A stretch of 64,000 nt of DNA from Polynucleobacter sp. AP-Nino-20-G2 (GCF_018688235.1 NZ_CP061313.1:1595130-1659129); one strand, 5' to 3'. Numbered from the stretch's first letter, positions 15,951 through 24,156 are shown. Numbers and translations: made by a program. The notes: a model not told the origin generated them from the letters alone.

Positions 15951-15973
15951 TGTAGAAGAGAATGTAGAAGCAG
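15951..15973. repeat. TGTAGAAG tandem repeat near element junction
   Basis: TGTAGAAG twice with a 12-bp period, the same motif as the 11-bp-period pair at 44923-44944. It lies 12 bp from the shared 9-mer ATTAGATTA (15985-15993). Confidence 0.55.
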
Positions 15974-16230
15974 TTTGTGAAATTATTAGATTAATATTTA
16001 ATAGTTTTAAAGCTGCACTTAAACAGCATCTCTTTCATTGTGTTGCTTTAAATTTTCAGCAATTCATTTAAACGATTTGCACCCATCACATATTTGAATT
16101 CGCGTTCGTTAGAGTTGTCTGCGCTTGAATTCCAAAATACATAGCAATACGTTTAAAACGATTTACCGCCTGCTATGAGCTGCTTCTTGCTGGCTTTAGA
16201 CATACTGCTCTAATAAAGAGCTTTGACTGC

Positions 16231-16250
16231 TGCCGACCCAAAGCAGCCAT
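16231..16250. repeat. Direct repeat flanking the metal module, left copy
   Basis: Contains CCGACCCAAAGCAG, which recurs in the same orientation at 21860-21873. The two copies bracket the metal-resistance genes at 16307-21786. Confidence 0.55.
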
Positions 16251-16257
16251 AAAAAGA

Positions 16258-16279
16258 AAAACCACCCGAAGGTGGTTTG
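16258..16279 (-). terminator. Terminator of the CusF/MerPT-like operon
   Basis: Stem AAACCACC / GGTGGTTT with a CGAA tetraloop. On the minus strand it is followed by a T-rich tract. It lies about 30 bp past the stop codon of the MerT-like gene. Confidence 0.8.
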
Positions 16280-16306
16280 AACTTTTGAATGATGGACTTA
16301 TTATTT

Positions 16307-16702
16307 TTAACTTGAAAACAGTGGTTGCACAAAAGCAAACCAACCCCCGGTTAAATAAAGCAATAAGCTCAGGCTATAAACGATTAATGAAGCCTTACGA
16401 GTTCTCATACAGGCATCTCTTAATACGGGATCGGTTGGACATGGAGCAAATCTACCGCGCCATTGCATATAACCACTAATAGAGAGCATCACTCCCGCAA
16501 AAATAAACACTTCTACCTTGTGCTCACTAATCCATACGATCTTTGGAAAGATAGGGATAAATGTGGATAAAGTAGCACCCGCTCCTAAAGCGACCAATAA
16601 GGCTGGTATTGCACAACAGATTAAAGTGCTTGAACTGGCAAAGAGCGTAGCAACGCTGGTAAGGAGATTGCTTTTGGGTGCAATCATTTTTTCAGGAATC
16701 AT
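16307..16702 (-). CDS. MerT-like small metal-transport membrane protein
   Basis: 131 residues with three to four hydrophobic segments. The first contains a vicinal pair, TLICCAIPALLVALGAG (about residues 27-43), as in MerT where the Cys pair takes metal from MerP. A CPTDPVLRDAC segment follows. It is an inner-membrane importer or metal transfer protein. The start overlaps the stop of the HMA-domain protein (ATGA), so the two are translationally coupled like merT/merP. No mercuric reductase is present, so mercury need not be the substrate; the CusF-like neighbour suggests copper or another soft metal. Confidence 0.75.
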   Translation of the reverse strand: MIPEKMIAPKSNLLTSVATLFASSSTLICCAIPALLVALGAGATLSTFIPIFPKIVWISEHKVEVFIFAGVMLSISGYMQWRGRFAPCPTDPVLRDACMRTRKASLIVYSLSLLLYLTGGWFAFVQPLFSS

Positions 16703-17025
16703 TTGTTGGCCACCAGTTCTGCTTTGAGTTCTGCAACACTTTTAGGTACTGACTCTACTTTGACGATGTCATACCCTGCGTCCTTGACTTCCTCAATTAT
16801 GGCTTTTTGATCTAAAGCCATACCCTCTTTTGGCTCCACAACAACGGTCTTTTGTTTGAGATCCACATAGACGGCCTTGGTTGATGGCATTTTAGAAATC
16901 CGTTTTTCAATGCCTTGAGCACAAAAAGCGCAGACCATGCCATTAACTGTTGCTTTCATGCTAGTCACAGCAAATGCTGGGGATAAAGTGAGGGCTAAGA
17001 GCGTTGCTATAAAAATCTTTTTCAT
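16699..17025 (-). CDS. Periplasmic heavy-metal-associated (MerP-like) protein
   Basis: 108 residues. Signal peptide of about 19 residues (KKIFIATLLALTLSPAFA). An HMA ferredoxin-like fold follows, with metal-binding GMVCAFCAQGIEKR: Cys-x-x-Cys at about 32 and 35. It should bind a soft metal in the periplasm and pass it to the membrane protein encoded by the overlapping downstream gene. It lies 22 bp after the outer-membrane-type gene and is part of the operon from 17964 to 16307. Confidence 0.82.
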   Translation of the reverse strand: MKKIFIATLLALTLSPAFAVTSMKATVNGMVCAFCAQGIEKRISKMPSTKAVYVDLKQKTVVVEPKEGMALDQKAIIEEVKDAGYDIVKVESVPKSVAELKAELVANK

Positions 17026-17047
17026 TTTGTAATCCTTGTTAGTTCAT

Positions 17048-17686
17048 TTAGTAGACATACATAAAGCTCAGGCGGGGTTGGCCATGAAGGTTCGCCCCTG
17101 CCTCTACAAAAATACGGTTATGGATCAGCCGAAGCATAGGCGTGACTTCATACTGGGTTGATACCATCGACATTCTTCTAGCTTCCACGATCAACCATGG
17201 TTGGGTCTCATCGTAGTTCGCTTCATAGAAAGAAAAGCCAGCTCTTGCCGAAACTACATTATTGGTAATGCCATCAGCCACATAGATGCGAGCATTAGCT
17301 GAAGCATACAAACGAGTAGTCTCATAATCAGCCTGAATGCCAGGGGATACCGTAGCTTTAGTGCCGCTAAAGTAGTTACCTGTAGTCTCACCAACGCCGC
17401 CGATAAACCAAATATTGGCTTGTGCTTCTGGCATATTCCAACGCTTAACTAATCGAGTGTAGGTGAGCTCATTATTAAGCTGAGTTTGCGAATAGTTATT
17501 CGTTTGCATATAGGTCGAAGTCACACCAATAGCATCTCTAGGAGTCAAGGCGTAGTTGGCTGTTTGCTCTCGAAAGGTTTTACTAAAATCACCCATCGTC
17601 ATCCAGCTATCCTTAAATCCCATTGGCGCGGCTTGAGCGCTAAGGCTGAGCAAAAGACTGCCTATGAATACAAGCCATACCCTCAT
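17048..17686 (-). CDS. Exported beta-barrel-like protein of metal operon
   Basis: 212 residues. Signal peptide of about 19 residues (VWLVFIGSLLLSLSAQAA). The rest alternates polar and hydrophobic residues, rich in Tyr/Thr/Asn, and ends with an aromatic terminal strand RLSFMYVY. That is typical of an outer-membrane beta-barrel or beta-rich periplasmic protein. Its start overlaps the stop of the CusF-like gene. Similar proteins accompany heavy-metal efflux clusters, but no exact role can be named. Confidence 0.65.
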   Translation of the reverse strand: MRVWLVFIGSLLLSLSAQAAPMGFKDSWMTMGDFSKTFREQTANYALTPRDAIGVTSTYMQTNNYSQTQLNNELTYTRLVKRWNMPEAQANIWFIGGVGETTGNYFSGTKATVSPGIQADYETTRLYASANARIYVADGITNNVVSARAGFSFYEANYDETQPWLIVEARRMSMVSTQYEVTPMLRLIHNRIFVEAGANLHGQPRLSFMYVY

Positions 17687-17964
17687 GGCGCCTTCTCCAG
17701 GGCAACTACTTCTAGCGCCCCATCACTGATTTTGACCTGAAAGCGTACCTGATCACCTGCTTTATAGCCCTTAAGATTTAACTTGGGCGCAGTATCAAAA
17801 AGCATAGTCATAGCATCCATATCAATGCTTTGAATCCGCTCATGCTTAAGCACAATACGATGACGCTCAGGCTCTACTTTGACTATTTGCGCTTTGGTCC
17901 AATCAGGCGCCGCCCAAGACAGTGAAGTGATGAGAAATAAAATACCAAATACAAATTTTTTCAT
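17683..17964 (-). CDS. CusF-like periplasmic copper-binding protein
   Basis: 93 residues with a signal peptide (about 1-18). The mature part fits the CusF/CopK-like small beta-barrel: VEPERHRIVLKHERI, then the metal motif DMDAMTMLF, whose Met residues bind Cu(I)/Ag(I), and LKGYKAGDQVRF. CusF shuttles Cu(I) to CusCBA pumps, which are not in the window, so here it may supply the MerPT-like proteins or only buffer metal. First gene of the four-gene operon. Confidence 0.82.
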   Translation of the reverse strand: MKKFVFGILFLITSLSWAAPDWTKAQIVKVEPERHRIVLKHERIQSIDMDAMTMLFDTAPKLNLKGYKAGDQVRFQVKISDGALEVVALEKAP

Positions 17965-18035
17965 GTTTCCCCCAAAGGAAAGTTAATTAGATAAACAACT
18001 CCATCCAAATTTTGGACGGACTACTGCTAGGGGGA

Positions 18036-18386
18036 TTACAAAATGGGTGGCTTGATGGGTAGAGCTAAGAGTGCGCCATATACGAATAATGGCTCTTGCT
18101 GTGCAAATTGATACGAGAGTTGCTTAAAATTCATTGCTATGGATGGCAACGCAAATGCAAATGCCATACACAAGGAGCAGGCATTACAAGTGGGTTTGTC
18201 ATGTTGCTCAGATTGAGGGTCTTGCTTGCTAGAGCTTTGCATCATCTCGCAATGACTGGCATCGCTATCAGCCATCATTTCCATGGAATGCGTTGGCTGA
18301 GCCATACTAAATCCCATACTCTCAGACGCAAAAGAGCGAATGGGTAATAGGACAACTAACAGGATAAGTAGGCAAACGCGAAGCAT
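18036..18386 (-). CDS. Small exported Met/His/Cys-rich protein
   Basis: 116 residues. Signal peptide of about 20 residues (CLLILLVVLLPIRSFA). A Met/His-rich stretch (SMEMMADSDASHCEMM) follows, then CNACSLCMAF and a hydrophobic C-terminal part that may be a membrane helix. The clustered Cys, His and Met suggest soft-metal binding in the envelope. It resembles in style the DUF2946-type proteins near copper genes, but I cannot confirm membership. It lies 71 bp upstream of the CusF-like gene, probably in the same transcript. Confidence 0.6.
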   Translation of the reverse strand: MLRVCLLILLVVLLPIRSFASESMGFSMAQPTHSMEMMADSDASHCEMMQSSSKQDPQSEQHDKPTCNACSLCMAFAFALPSIAMNFKQLSYQFAQQEPLFVYGALLALPIKPPIL

Positions 18387-18468
18387 GTTGTGATTCTAGC
18401 TACATTTGGGATATTCTGCTTTTCCCACCAAAAAACCACGAAATACGGTTGGAAATCTTTTAACAGCT

Positions 18469-18493
18469 GCCATGTCGCTTTAAACGACATGGC
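18469..18493. other. Perfect hairpin between metal genes
   Basis: Nine-bp stem GCCATGTCG / CGACATGGC with a 7-base loop CTTTAAA. It lies between the Met-rich protein gene (ends 18555) and the gene at 18386. No T-tract follows on either strand, so it is either a weak terminator, an mRNA processing or stability element, or a protein-binding dyad. Confidence 0.5.
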
Positions 18494-18554
18494 ATTAGCC
18501 TTTGCTAATGGGCTACAAAGCTATAACTGCCACCCCCCATTCTCGAGCCAGTTG

Positions 18555-19067
18555 CTACCTTGACCGATCCATCCACATATAGTTCTGCTGCATCATTTGG
18601 TTCATCATGTTCTGCTGCATACCCATGTATTGATCCATCATGTATTGGCGTTGCTTTAACTGCTCAGGTGTTAATTTAGAGTAATAAGGGCCCATACCAT
18701 TCCAGCCCATCATTGGACCCATCATGTGTCCACCCATCATGCCGCCGTTACCACCACAACAACCCATCATTCCCGAACCCCACATGCCTTGCATCATATT
18801 CATGTTGCCCTGCATTGTGCTCCAGTGAGCCTGCATCAGCTTTTGCCTTTCTTGCGGATCTTGAGTTGCACGGATCTGATCCATCTGCTGTTGCATCTTT
18901 TTAAAGTTCTCTTGAATTTGAGCGGCTTGCTTATCAAACTCCGCTACATCAACATTTTTTTGTTGTGTCTGTGAGGCTTTAGTGCCCGCCCCTGCTGTTT
19001 GCGCCAAAACGGGCGCACTTAGTAAAACACCTAAACTTAAAATCGCAACCCATCCTAGCTTTTTCAT
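18555..19067 (-). CDS. Met-rich periplasmic protein
   Basis: 170 residues from ATG 19067, which has a strong AAGGAG site; a longer frame to 19184 runs into the ATPase gene and lacks a signal. Signal peptide of about 22 residues ending VLAQ. A Gln/Lys-rich helix follows, with motif DPQERQKLMQAHW, then a long Met/Gly/Asn-rich region with a GMMGCCGG Cys pair and repeated MMQ/MMN. Met clusters suit Cu(I)/Ag(I) binding in the oxidising periplasm. It lies 41 bp downstream of the P1B ATPase and is probably co-transcribed, acting as a metal buffer. Confidence 0.75.
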   Translation of the reverse strand: MKKLGWVAILSLGVLLSAPVLAQTAGAGTKASQTQQKNVDVAEFDKQAAQIQENFKKMQQQMDQIRATQDPQERQKLMQAHWSTMQGNMNMMQGMWGSGMMGCCGGNGGMMGGHMMGPMMGWNGMGPYYSKLTPEQLKQRQYMMDQYMGMQQNMMNQMMQQNYMWMDRSR

Positions 19068-19108
19068 TTTAGTGCTCCTTGAGTTAACTGCTTGATATGA
19101 ACTAACAC

Positions 19109-21289
19109 CTAGCTTCTTAATAACCGCAATCCATTTGCCACCACTAGCAAGCTCGCACCCATATCCGCAAATACTGCCATCCACATCGTGGCTTGCCCTG
19201 TAAAGGTAAGCACAAGGAAGATAGCCTTAATGCCTAGAGCAAGAACAATGTTTTGAGTCAGAATTAGAGCGGTTGATTTGGATAGCCGAATAAAGGTAGC
19301 AATCTTGCGTAAATCATCATCCATTAGCGCAACATCAGCAGTCTCTATCGCAGTATCGGTTCCAGCCGCCCCCATCGCAAATCCAATACTTGCTCTTGCT
19401 AAAGCAGGGGCATCATTAATGCCATCTCCAACCATGCCTACCTTTACATTGGGATCCTTTTTTAGGCGACTGTCAATTATTTTAAGCTTATCTTCAGGCA
19501 ATAAATTACCCACAATCTCATCGACACCCACCTGCTTACCTATTGCCTTGGCGGTGTGCTCATTGTCACCAGTGAGCATGATGGTAGTCACACCTAATTG
19601 GTGAAGCTCATCAATAGCCTGCTTGCTTGTTTCTCTAACAGTATCGGCTACCGCAATAATGGCTAAAACCTCTGTTTGGTTGGTAAGCAATACGGCCGTT
19701 TTGCCTTGCTGCTCTAATGGTAATAAACGATTCTCAATATCATCAGAGCAGAAACCCAATTCTTCAATCAGTCGATGATTGCCAAGGTAATACAAATTAC
19801 CTTCAATAACGCCTTTGACTCCGCGACCCAGAATCGCCTCAAAGCTATCCACAGTCTTTAAATCATTCTTTTGCTCTTGATTAGCATGGGCAATTGCTAG
19901 AGATACGGGATGATCAGATCGTGCCGCAAGACTGATAGCAATTTCGTGAATATACTTGTCATTGCCACTTAATACAAAAAAGTCCGTTTGTGCAGGCTTC
20001 CCGTAGGTGAGCGTCCCCGTCTTATCGAGCGCTAAGACCTTCATGCTCCGTCCTGCTTCTAAAAAAGCACCTCCTTTAATTAAGATGCCTTTTCTTGCAG
20101 CGGCTGCTAAGCCACTCACAATCGTTACAGGTGTTGAGATCACCAAAGCACAAGGGCAGGCAATCACTAACATGACTAATGCTTTATAGATCCATTCCTG
20201 CCATGACTGCGCCATTAACAATGGAGGCAAAACAGCGACTAACACCGCAAGCAAAAAAATAGCTGGCGTATAGATCTTGGCGAATTGATCAACAAAACGC
20301 TGGGTGGGCGCACGACTTCCTTGCGCTGCTTCTACTGCATGAATAATTCGAGCTAGCGTTGAATGAGTCGCTTCTGCAGTAACTTTGTATTCGAATGATC
20401 CCGTCTGATTGATCGTTCCTGCAAATACCTCATCGCCAACTATCTTATCGACGGGTAGGCTCTCACCCGTGATTGGCGCTTGATTTACTGCCGAGTTACC
20501 ACTTATTAATATGCCGTCTAAAGCTATTCGCTCTCCAGGACGCACTCGAACTAAAGCACCTAAAGCGATAGCCTTTACATCCGTTAGCACCCAAGAGCCA
20601 TCGGCTTGCTGAACGGTTGCGGTTTCAGGGGTGAGGTCTAATAAGCCACGAATCGCATTACGAGCACGATCTAATGACTTGGCTTCAATTACTTCAGCTA
20701 GAGTAAATAAGAACATCACCATGGCGGCTTCTGGCCAACTTCCAATCGCCATCGCGCCTGTGACTGCAATTGACATTAAGGCATTGATATTGAGATTGCT
20801 ATTCTTTAATGCAATCCAGCCCTTTTTATAAGTGGTCAGGCCCCCCGAAGCAATTGAGGCGATTACTAGAGTGATGACAATCCACTGATTACCAAGTTGC
20901 AGCAATTCCATGATTTCAGCCAAGGTTGCAGTGATACCTGCAACAGCTAATGGCCACCAATTGGTTTTAGGCATAGGCTCAATCGAGCCGCCCTTTGTAG
21001 AAGTCTCACCACTTTGTAGCACCGCCTGCATTCCAATTGAACCCAAAGCGGACTCGATAGCGTCAAGTGAGTTGAGATTGTGACCAACCGTGAGCATCCT
21101 TTGCATTAAGTTAAAGTCCAGCGACTCAATGCCGCTTACACTCGCTAGCTTTTTGCGAATAAGCGCCTCTTCAGTTGGACAGTCCATATTTTCAATGCGA
21201 TAGATGGCCTTATTCTTGCTCGGCATCTCAGAAGCCTTTGTCACAGGAGTTGATGCAGAACAACTACAGGAGGTATTGCATTCGCTCAT
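19109..21289 (-). CDS. cadA: P1B-type heavy-metal-exporting ATPase (Zn/Cd/Pb type)
   Basis: 726 residues. The N-terminus is Cys-rich (about residues 4-10), followed by an HMA domain with MDCPTEE, the variant typical of ZntA/CadA Zn(II)/Cd(II)/Pb(II) pumps. Next come the actuator TGE motif in ITGESLPVDK, the membrane CPC motif (IACPCALVIS), phosphorylation site DKTGTLT (about 421) and MVGDGINDAPAL. It exports divalent metals from the cytoplasm using ATP. It is divergent from the MerR-family regulator at 21388 across a 98-bp gap with a MerR-type promoter. The gene symbol is by family; which metal dominates cannot be told. Confidence 0.9.
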   Translation of the reverse strand: MSECNTSCSCSASTPVTKASEMPSKNKAIYRIENMDCPTEEALIRKKLASVSGIESLDFNLMQRMLTVGHNLNSLDAIESALGSIGMQAVLQSGETSTKGGSIEPMPKTNWWPLAVAGITATLAEIMELLQLGNQWIVITLVIASIASGGLTTYKKGWIALKNSNLNINALMSIAVTGAMAIGSWPEAAMVMFLFTLAEVIEAKSLDRARNAIRGLLDLTPETATVQQADGSWVLTDVKAIALGALVRVRPGERIALDGILISGNSAVNQAPITGESLPVDKIVGDEVFAGTINQTGSFEYKVTAEATHSTLARIIHAVEAAQGSRAPTQRFVDQFAKIYTPAIFLLAVLVAVLPPLLMAQSWQEWIYKALVMLVIACPCALVISTPVTIVSGLAAAARKGILIKGGAFLEAGRSMKVLALDKTGTLTYGKPAQTDFFVLSGNDKYIHEIAISLAARSDHPVSLAIAHANQEQKNDLKTVDSFEAILGRGVKGVIEGNLYYLGNHRLIEELGFCSDDIENRLLPLEQQGKTAVLLTNQTEVLAIIAVADTVRETSKQAIDELHQLGVTTIMLTGDNEHTAKAIGKQVGVDEIVGNLLPEDKLKIIDSRLKKDPNVKVGMVGDGINDAPALARASIGFAMGAAGTDTAIETADVALMDDDLRKIATFIRLSKSTALILTQNIVLALGIKAIFLVLTFTGQATMWMAVFADMGASLLVVANGLRLLRS

Positions 21290-21319
21290 AGCGGAAACCT
21301 AAATGATGAAGACATAGAA

Positions 21320-21351
21320 CATTTAACACCCTATAGTAACTATAGAGTCAA
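21320..21351 (-). promoter_or_regulatory. MerR-family operator/promoter of the P1B ATPase gene
   Basis: Minus strand: -35 TTGACT (21346-21351), a spacer of 19-20 bp and a -10 near TTAAAT (21321-21326). The dyad CTATAGTaACTATAG lies within the spacer. An over-long spacer with a central dyad is the hallmark of MerR-regulated promoters, and this version closely matches CadR/PbrR sites. Confidence 0.85.
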
Positions 21352-21387
21352 GGGATTAGAATAAAAATGTAAAAACTTGGAGGTCAA

Positions 21388-21786
21388 ATGAGAATTGGTG
21401 AACTAGCAACAGCCACAGGCATTCAAGTGGAAACTATTCGATTTTATGAGCAAGAGGGTTTGTTAGCAAAACCGGCTCGATCTGAGGGTAACTTCCGAAT
21501 CTACGGGGATCAGCACCTGCAACGCCTTACATTTATTCGCCACTGCCGCTCGCTAGATATGACCTTAAGTGAAGTTCGTCAATTACTTCGCTTAAAAGAT
21601 TTACCAGATGAAAACTGTGGTGCAGTAAATGAATTGCTTGATGCTCATATTGAAGGTGTAAGCAATCGAATTAATGAGCTACGCCAACTTGAACGACAAT
21701 TAAAGCTGCTCAGAAAACAATGTCATGCGAATCAGGACTCAGCACACTGCGGGATCTTAAATAAATTATCGCTACCCGTGAAGTAA
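21388..21786 (+). CDS. cadR: MerR-family Cd(II)/Pb(II)-responsive regulator (CadR/PbrR type)
   Basis: 132 residues. N-terminal winged helix-turn-helix (MRIGELATATGIQVETIRFYEQEGLL), a dimerisation helix (about 80-115) and metal ligands Cys77 (DENCGAV), Cys112 (KQCHANQ) and Cys121 (AHCGIL). This is the CadR/PbrR three-cysteine pattern; the first also ends the LPDENCGAVN motif. It binds the dyad upstream of the divergent ATPase gene and activates it by DNA distortion when metal is bound. An AAAACTTGGAGG sequence just before ATG 21388 provides a good ribosome binding site. Confidence 0.9.
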   Translation: MRIGELATATGIQVETIRFYEQEGLLAKPARSEGNFRIYGDQHLQRLTFIRHCRSLDMTLSEVRQLLRLKDLPDENCGAVNELLDAHIEGVSNRINELRQLERQLKLLRKQCHANQDSAHCGILNKLSLPVK

Positions 21787-21850
21787 AAAAGAGGTGACAC
21801 TACCGCCTCTTATTGGCCGAGTTGAGACATCCGGGTCCGTTCATCCCATT

Positions 21851-21875
21851 GGACAGCTTCCGACCCAAAGCAGAC
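21851..21875. repeat. Direct repeat flanking the metal module, right copy
   Basis: Contains CCGACCCAAAGCAG in the same orientation as at 16233-16246. It lies in the gap between the MerR regulator and arsH. Confidence 0.55.
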
Positions 21876-21907
21876 TATCCCCGCCATAAACCTAAAACAG
21901 CAAAAGC

Positions 21908-22627
21908 CTAAATTGACCTTTGATTTACCCGCTTGGATAACTCTTCAGCGGATTCTTTTCTCTCGCTATAGCGGTCAGTCAAGTAAGCGCTAATATTTCG
22001 AGTTAGCAAAGTGAACTTATAGAGCTCTTCCATCACATCTACGACCCGGTCATAAAAGGCTGATGGCTTCATACGGCCGTCTTCTTCAAATTCAGTAAAC
22101 GCCTTAGCTACGGAGGACTGATTAGGGATGGTGAGCATTCTCATCCATCTACCCAAAATTCGCATTTGATTGACTGCATTAAATGATTGAGATCCACCAC
22201 AGACCTGCATCACTGCCAAGGTCTTTCCTTGGGTCGGTCTTACTGCACCATCAGACAATGGAATCCAGTCAATCTGAGTCTTTAGCAACCCCGTCATTGC
22301 CCCATGACGCTCAGGCGAAGTCCACACCATACCTTCCGCCCATAATGCCAATTCACGTAACTCTTTTACCTTTGGATGAGTATCAGGAACACTGTCAACC
22401 AAAGGCAATCCAGTTGGATCGTAGATTTTTACTTCGCCACCCATTGCAGTAAGCAATCTAGCTGCTTCGTAGGTTAATAAGCGACTATATGATCTCTCAC
22501 GCAAAGACCCATAAAGCATCAAGAATCTTGGAGGATGTGAGTTAACTTGAGAATTTAGTTTCTCAATTCCTGGGATTTGAAAGAGCTCTTCGACTAATGC
22601 GGGGAATTCAATGGGACTTTCAAACAC
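21908..22627 (-). CDS. arsH: ArsH, NADPH-dependent FMN reductase/organoarsenical oxidase
   Basis: 239 residues. Flavodoxin-like fold with the ArsH signature: LMLYGSLRERSYSRLLTYEAARLL (FMN phosphate loop, about residues 36-59), SPERHGAMTGLLKTQIDWIPL and the VCGGSQSFN region. Known ArsH proteins oxidise trivalent methylarsenicals to pentavalent forms and reduce flavin with NADPH. Its start directly follows the Acr3 stop codon. It is the last gene of the arsR-arsC-acr3-arsH operon. Confidence 0.93.
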   Translation of the reverse strand: MFESPIEFPALVEELFQIPGIEKLNSQVNSHPPRFLMLYGSLRERSYSRLLTYEAARLLTAMGGEVKIYDPTGLPLVDSVPDTHPKVKELRELALWAEGMVWTSPERHGAMTGLLKTQIDWIPLSDGAVRPTQGKTLAVMQVCGGSQSFNAVNQMRILGRWMRMLTIPNQSSVAKAFTEFEEDGRMKPSAFYDRVVDVMEELYKFTLLTRNISAYLTDRYSERKESAEELSKRVNQRSI

Positions 22628-23680
22628 TTAATTTTTTTCCTTAGAAAAGAAGCTTTCCTTAAACCATAAAGCTACCGCCACTAAACCAATCATGATCGGC
22701 ACTTCAACCAAAGGGCCAATGACTGCCGCAAATGCCGCCCCTGAATTAATACCAAATACCGAAATCGCTACGGCAATGGCTAACTCAAAGTTATTGCTAG
22801 ACGCCGTGAACGACAAAGTGCAGCAGCGTTTGTAGTCAATCCCCATCTTGCCAGTGACAAGGAAGGTTAAGAGGAACATCACCACAAAAAACACTAGTAA
22901 CGGGACGGCAATGGTTACGACATCCATTGGCAAAGTAAGGATCAGGCTACCTTTGAGACTAAACATCACCACAATCGTGAATAACAAAGAGATCAAAGTG
23001 ATCTTGCCAATGCGGGGTACAAAGTGCTCGTGATACCACTCTTTAGACACAAACTTGAGCATGACTACTCGGGTAAGTATTCCAGCTATGCAAGGAACAC
23101 CCAAATAGATAAAGACACTTTCTGCGATCTGACTCATGCTGACACTGACATTAGCGCCAGCCAAACCAAAATACGGTGGCAATACAGTTAAGAAGAAATA
23201 GGCGTACACGCTAAAGAACAGCACTTGAAAGATGGCATTAAAAGCTACTAACCCAGCGGCATACTCAGTAGAGCCTTTAGCCAAGTCATTCCAAACAATC
23301 ACCATAGCAATACAAGGCGCTATCCCAATCAGAATCAAGCCAGCCATATATTCAGGCTGATCTGGCACAAAAGTAATCGCCAAAAAGAACATCAATGCTG
23401 GCGCTACAAACCAGTTCATCAGAATAGAAATACCAAAGATACGCTTGTCTTTAAAGACATCAGGCAAGTCTTCGTATCGAACCTTGGCAAAAGGCGGGTA
23501 CATCATCAATATCAAACCAATGGCAATTGGAATATTGGTTGTGCCAACCTGAAAGGAGTTAATAAATCCTTCAACACTTGGAACAAAGTAGCCCAAGCCA
23601 ATACCCACCGCCATAGCAACGAAGATCCATACCGTTAGGTAGCGATCAAGGAACGATAGTTTTTTAGTAAGCGAACTCAT
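22628..23680 (-). CDS. acr3: Acr3-type arsenite efflux permease
   Basis: 350 residues with about ten membrane segments. Acr3 hallmarks include LMMYPPFAKVRYEDLP, FFLAITFVPDQPEYMAGLILIGIAPCIAMVIVWNDLAKG (with the conserved essential Cys in the fourth segment) and CTLSFTASSNNFELAIAVAI. It exports arsenite from the cytoplasm by proton antiport. The start overlaps the ArsC stop by 4 bp. It works with ArsC, which makes arsenite from arsenate. Confidence 0.95.
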   Translation of the reverse strand: MSSLTKKLSFLDRYLTVWIFVAMAVGIGLGYFVPSVEGFINSFQVGTTNIPIAIGLILMMYPPFAKVRYEDLPDVFKDKRIFGISILMNWFVAPALMFFLAITFVPDQPEYMAGLILIGIAPCIAMVIVWNDLAKGSTEYAAGLVAFNAIFQVLFFSVYAYFFLTVLPPYFGLAGANVSVSMSQIAESVFIYLGVPCIAGILTRVVMLKFVSKEWYHEHFVPRIGKITLISLLFTIVVMFSLKGSLILTLPMDVVTIAVPLLVFFVVMFLLTFLVTGKMGIDYKRCCTLSFTASSNNFELAIAVAISVFGINSGAAFAAVIGPLVEVPIMIGLVAVALWFKESFFSKEKN

Positions 23681-24156
23681 GCTTTTGTATGAATCTCTTT
23701 AAGACTCATTGAGTCAAGTTTTTCTAATGGCATAGCAGCCAGTATGTCTAAACGTCTTTTAAGACCATTTCTAACTTCATTAAAGGCGGCCTTCTTTTCT
23801 AAATCTGTACCTTGCACTTGTGATGGGTCAGGAAAGCCCCAATGAGCCGTAGATGGCTTACCCGGCCAGAATGGGCATACTTCCCCGGCAGCATTATCGC
23901 AAACCGTCACAATGAAGTCCATCTTTGGAGCATCAGGCAAACCATATTCATCCCAGCTCTTAGAACGCAACTTACTTTCATCGTATCCAAGCTCTAGGGC
24001 AATTTCTCTTGCAAATGGATTAACTTGAGTGCCCGGTGTTGAGCCTGCGGAATAGCCAACAAACAAACCGCTCGGATGGGTTGATGCCAGGGCTTCACCC
24101 AATACGGAACGTGCTGAGTTATGAGTACATAAAAAGAGAATATTGTATTGCTTCAT
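23677..24156 (-). CDS. arsC: Arsenate reductase, low-molecular-weight phosphatase family
   Basis: 159 residues. The P-loop CTHNSAR (Cys10 to Arg16) is the CX5R phosphatase loop that binds arsenate. Cys86 (TVCDN) and Cys94 (EVCPFWPG) give the redox cascade of thioredoxin-type ArsC; HWGFPDPSQ supplies the general-acid loop. It reduces As(V) to As(III) in the cytoplasm for export by Acr3. It overlaps both neighbours by 4 bp, indicating tight translational coupling in the operon. Confidence 0.93.
   Translation of the reverse strand: MKQYNILFLCTHNSARSVLGEALASTHPSGLFVGYSAGSTPGTQVNPFAREIALELGYDESKLRSKSWDEYGLPDAPKMDFIVTVCDNAAGEVCPFWPGKPSTAHWGFPDPSQVQGTDLEKKAAFNEVRNGLKRRLDILAAMPLEKLDSMSLKEIHTKA

Larger units (their letters stand above)
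1..15993. mobile_element. Integrative element 1 (left end outside window)
   Basis: Inferred element, on four observations. A tyrosine integrase (13284-14630) lies beside an intron-bearing tRNA-Ile(CAU). Tandem arm-like repeats sit beyond that tRNA. A 9-bp sequence ATTAGATTA (15985-15993) also occurs at the end of element 2. The small-gene module at 1-515 is paralogous to one in element 2. The cargo at 2059-12905 lies between the small-gene module and the integrase. The left end and any matching attachment site fall before the window, so total length is unknown. Confidence 0.6.
15693..16258. other. Non-coding attachment-site region between elements
   Basis: About 565 bp with no gene. It contains two copies of CATTTACTACACACCT (15703-15718, 15759-15774) and tandem 11-mers GTGTGTAAGC(G/A) at 15789-15810. 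TGTAGAAG repeats lie at 15951-15973 and the 9-mer ATTAGATTA at 15985-15993. Spaced direct repeats plus a short core beside an integrase target are what the arm and core sites of a tyrosine integrase look like. The rest is AT-rich, with two half-palindromes of the TCGTTTNAAACGA type (16061-16078, 16147-16164). Confidence 0.55.

Noticed and set aside
21786..21815. Terminator after the MerR regulator
   Set aside because: Stem AAGAGG/CCTCTT has only 6 bp with a long loop and no T-tract.
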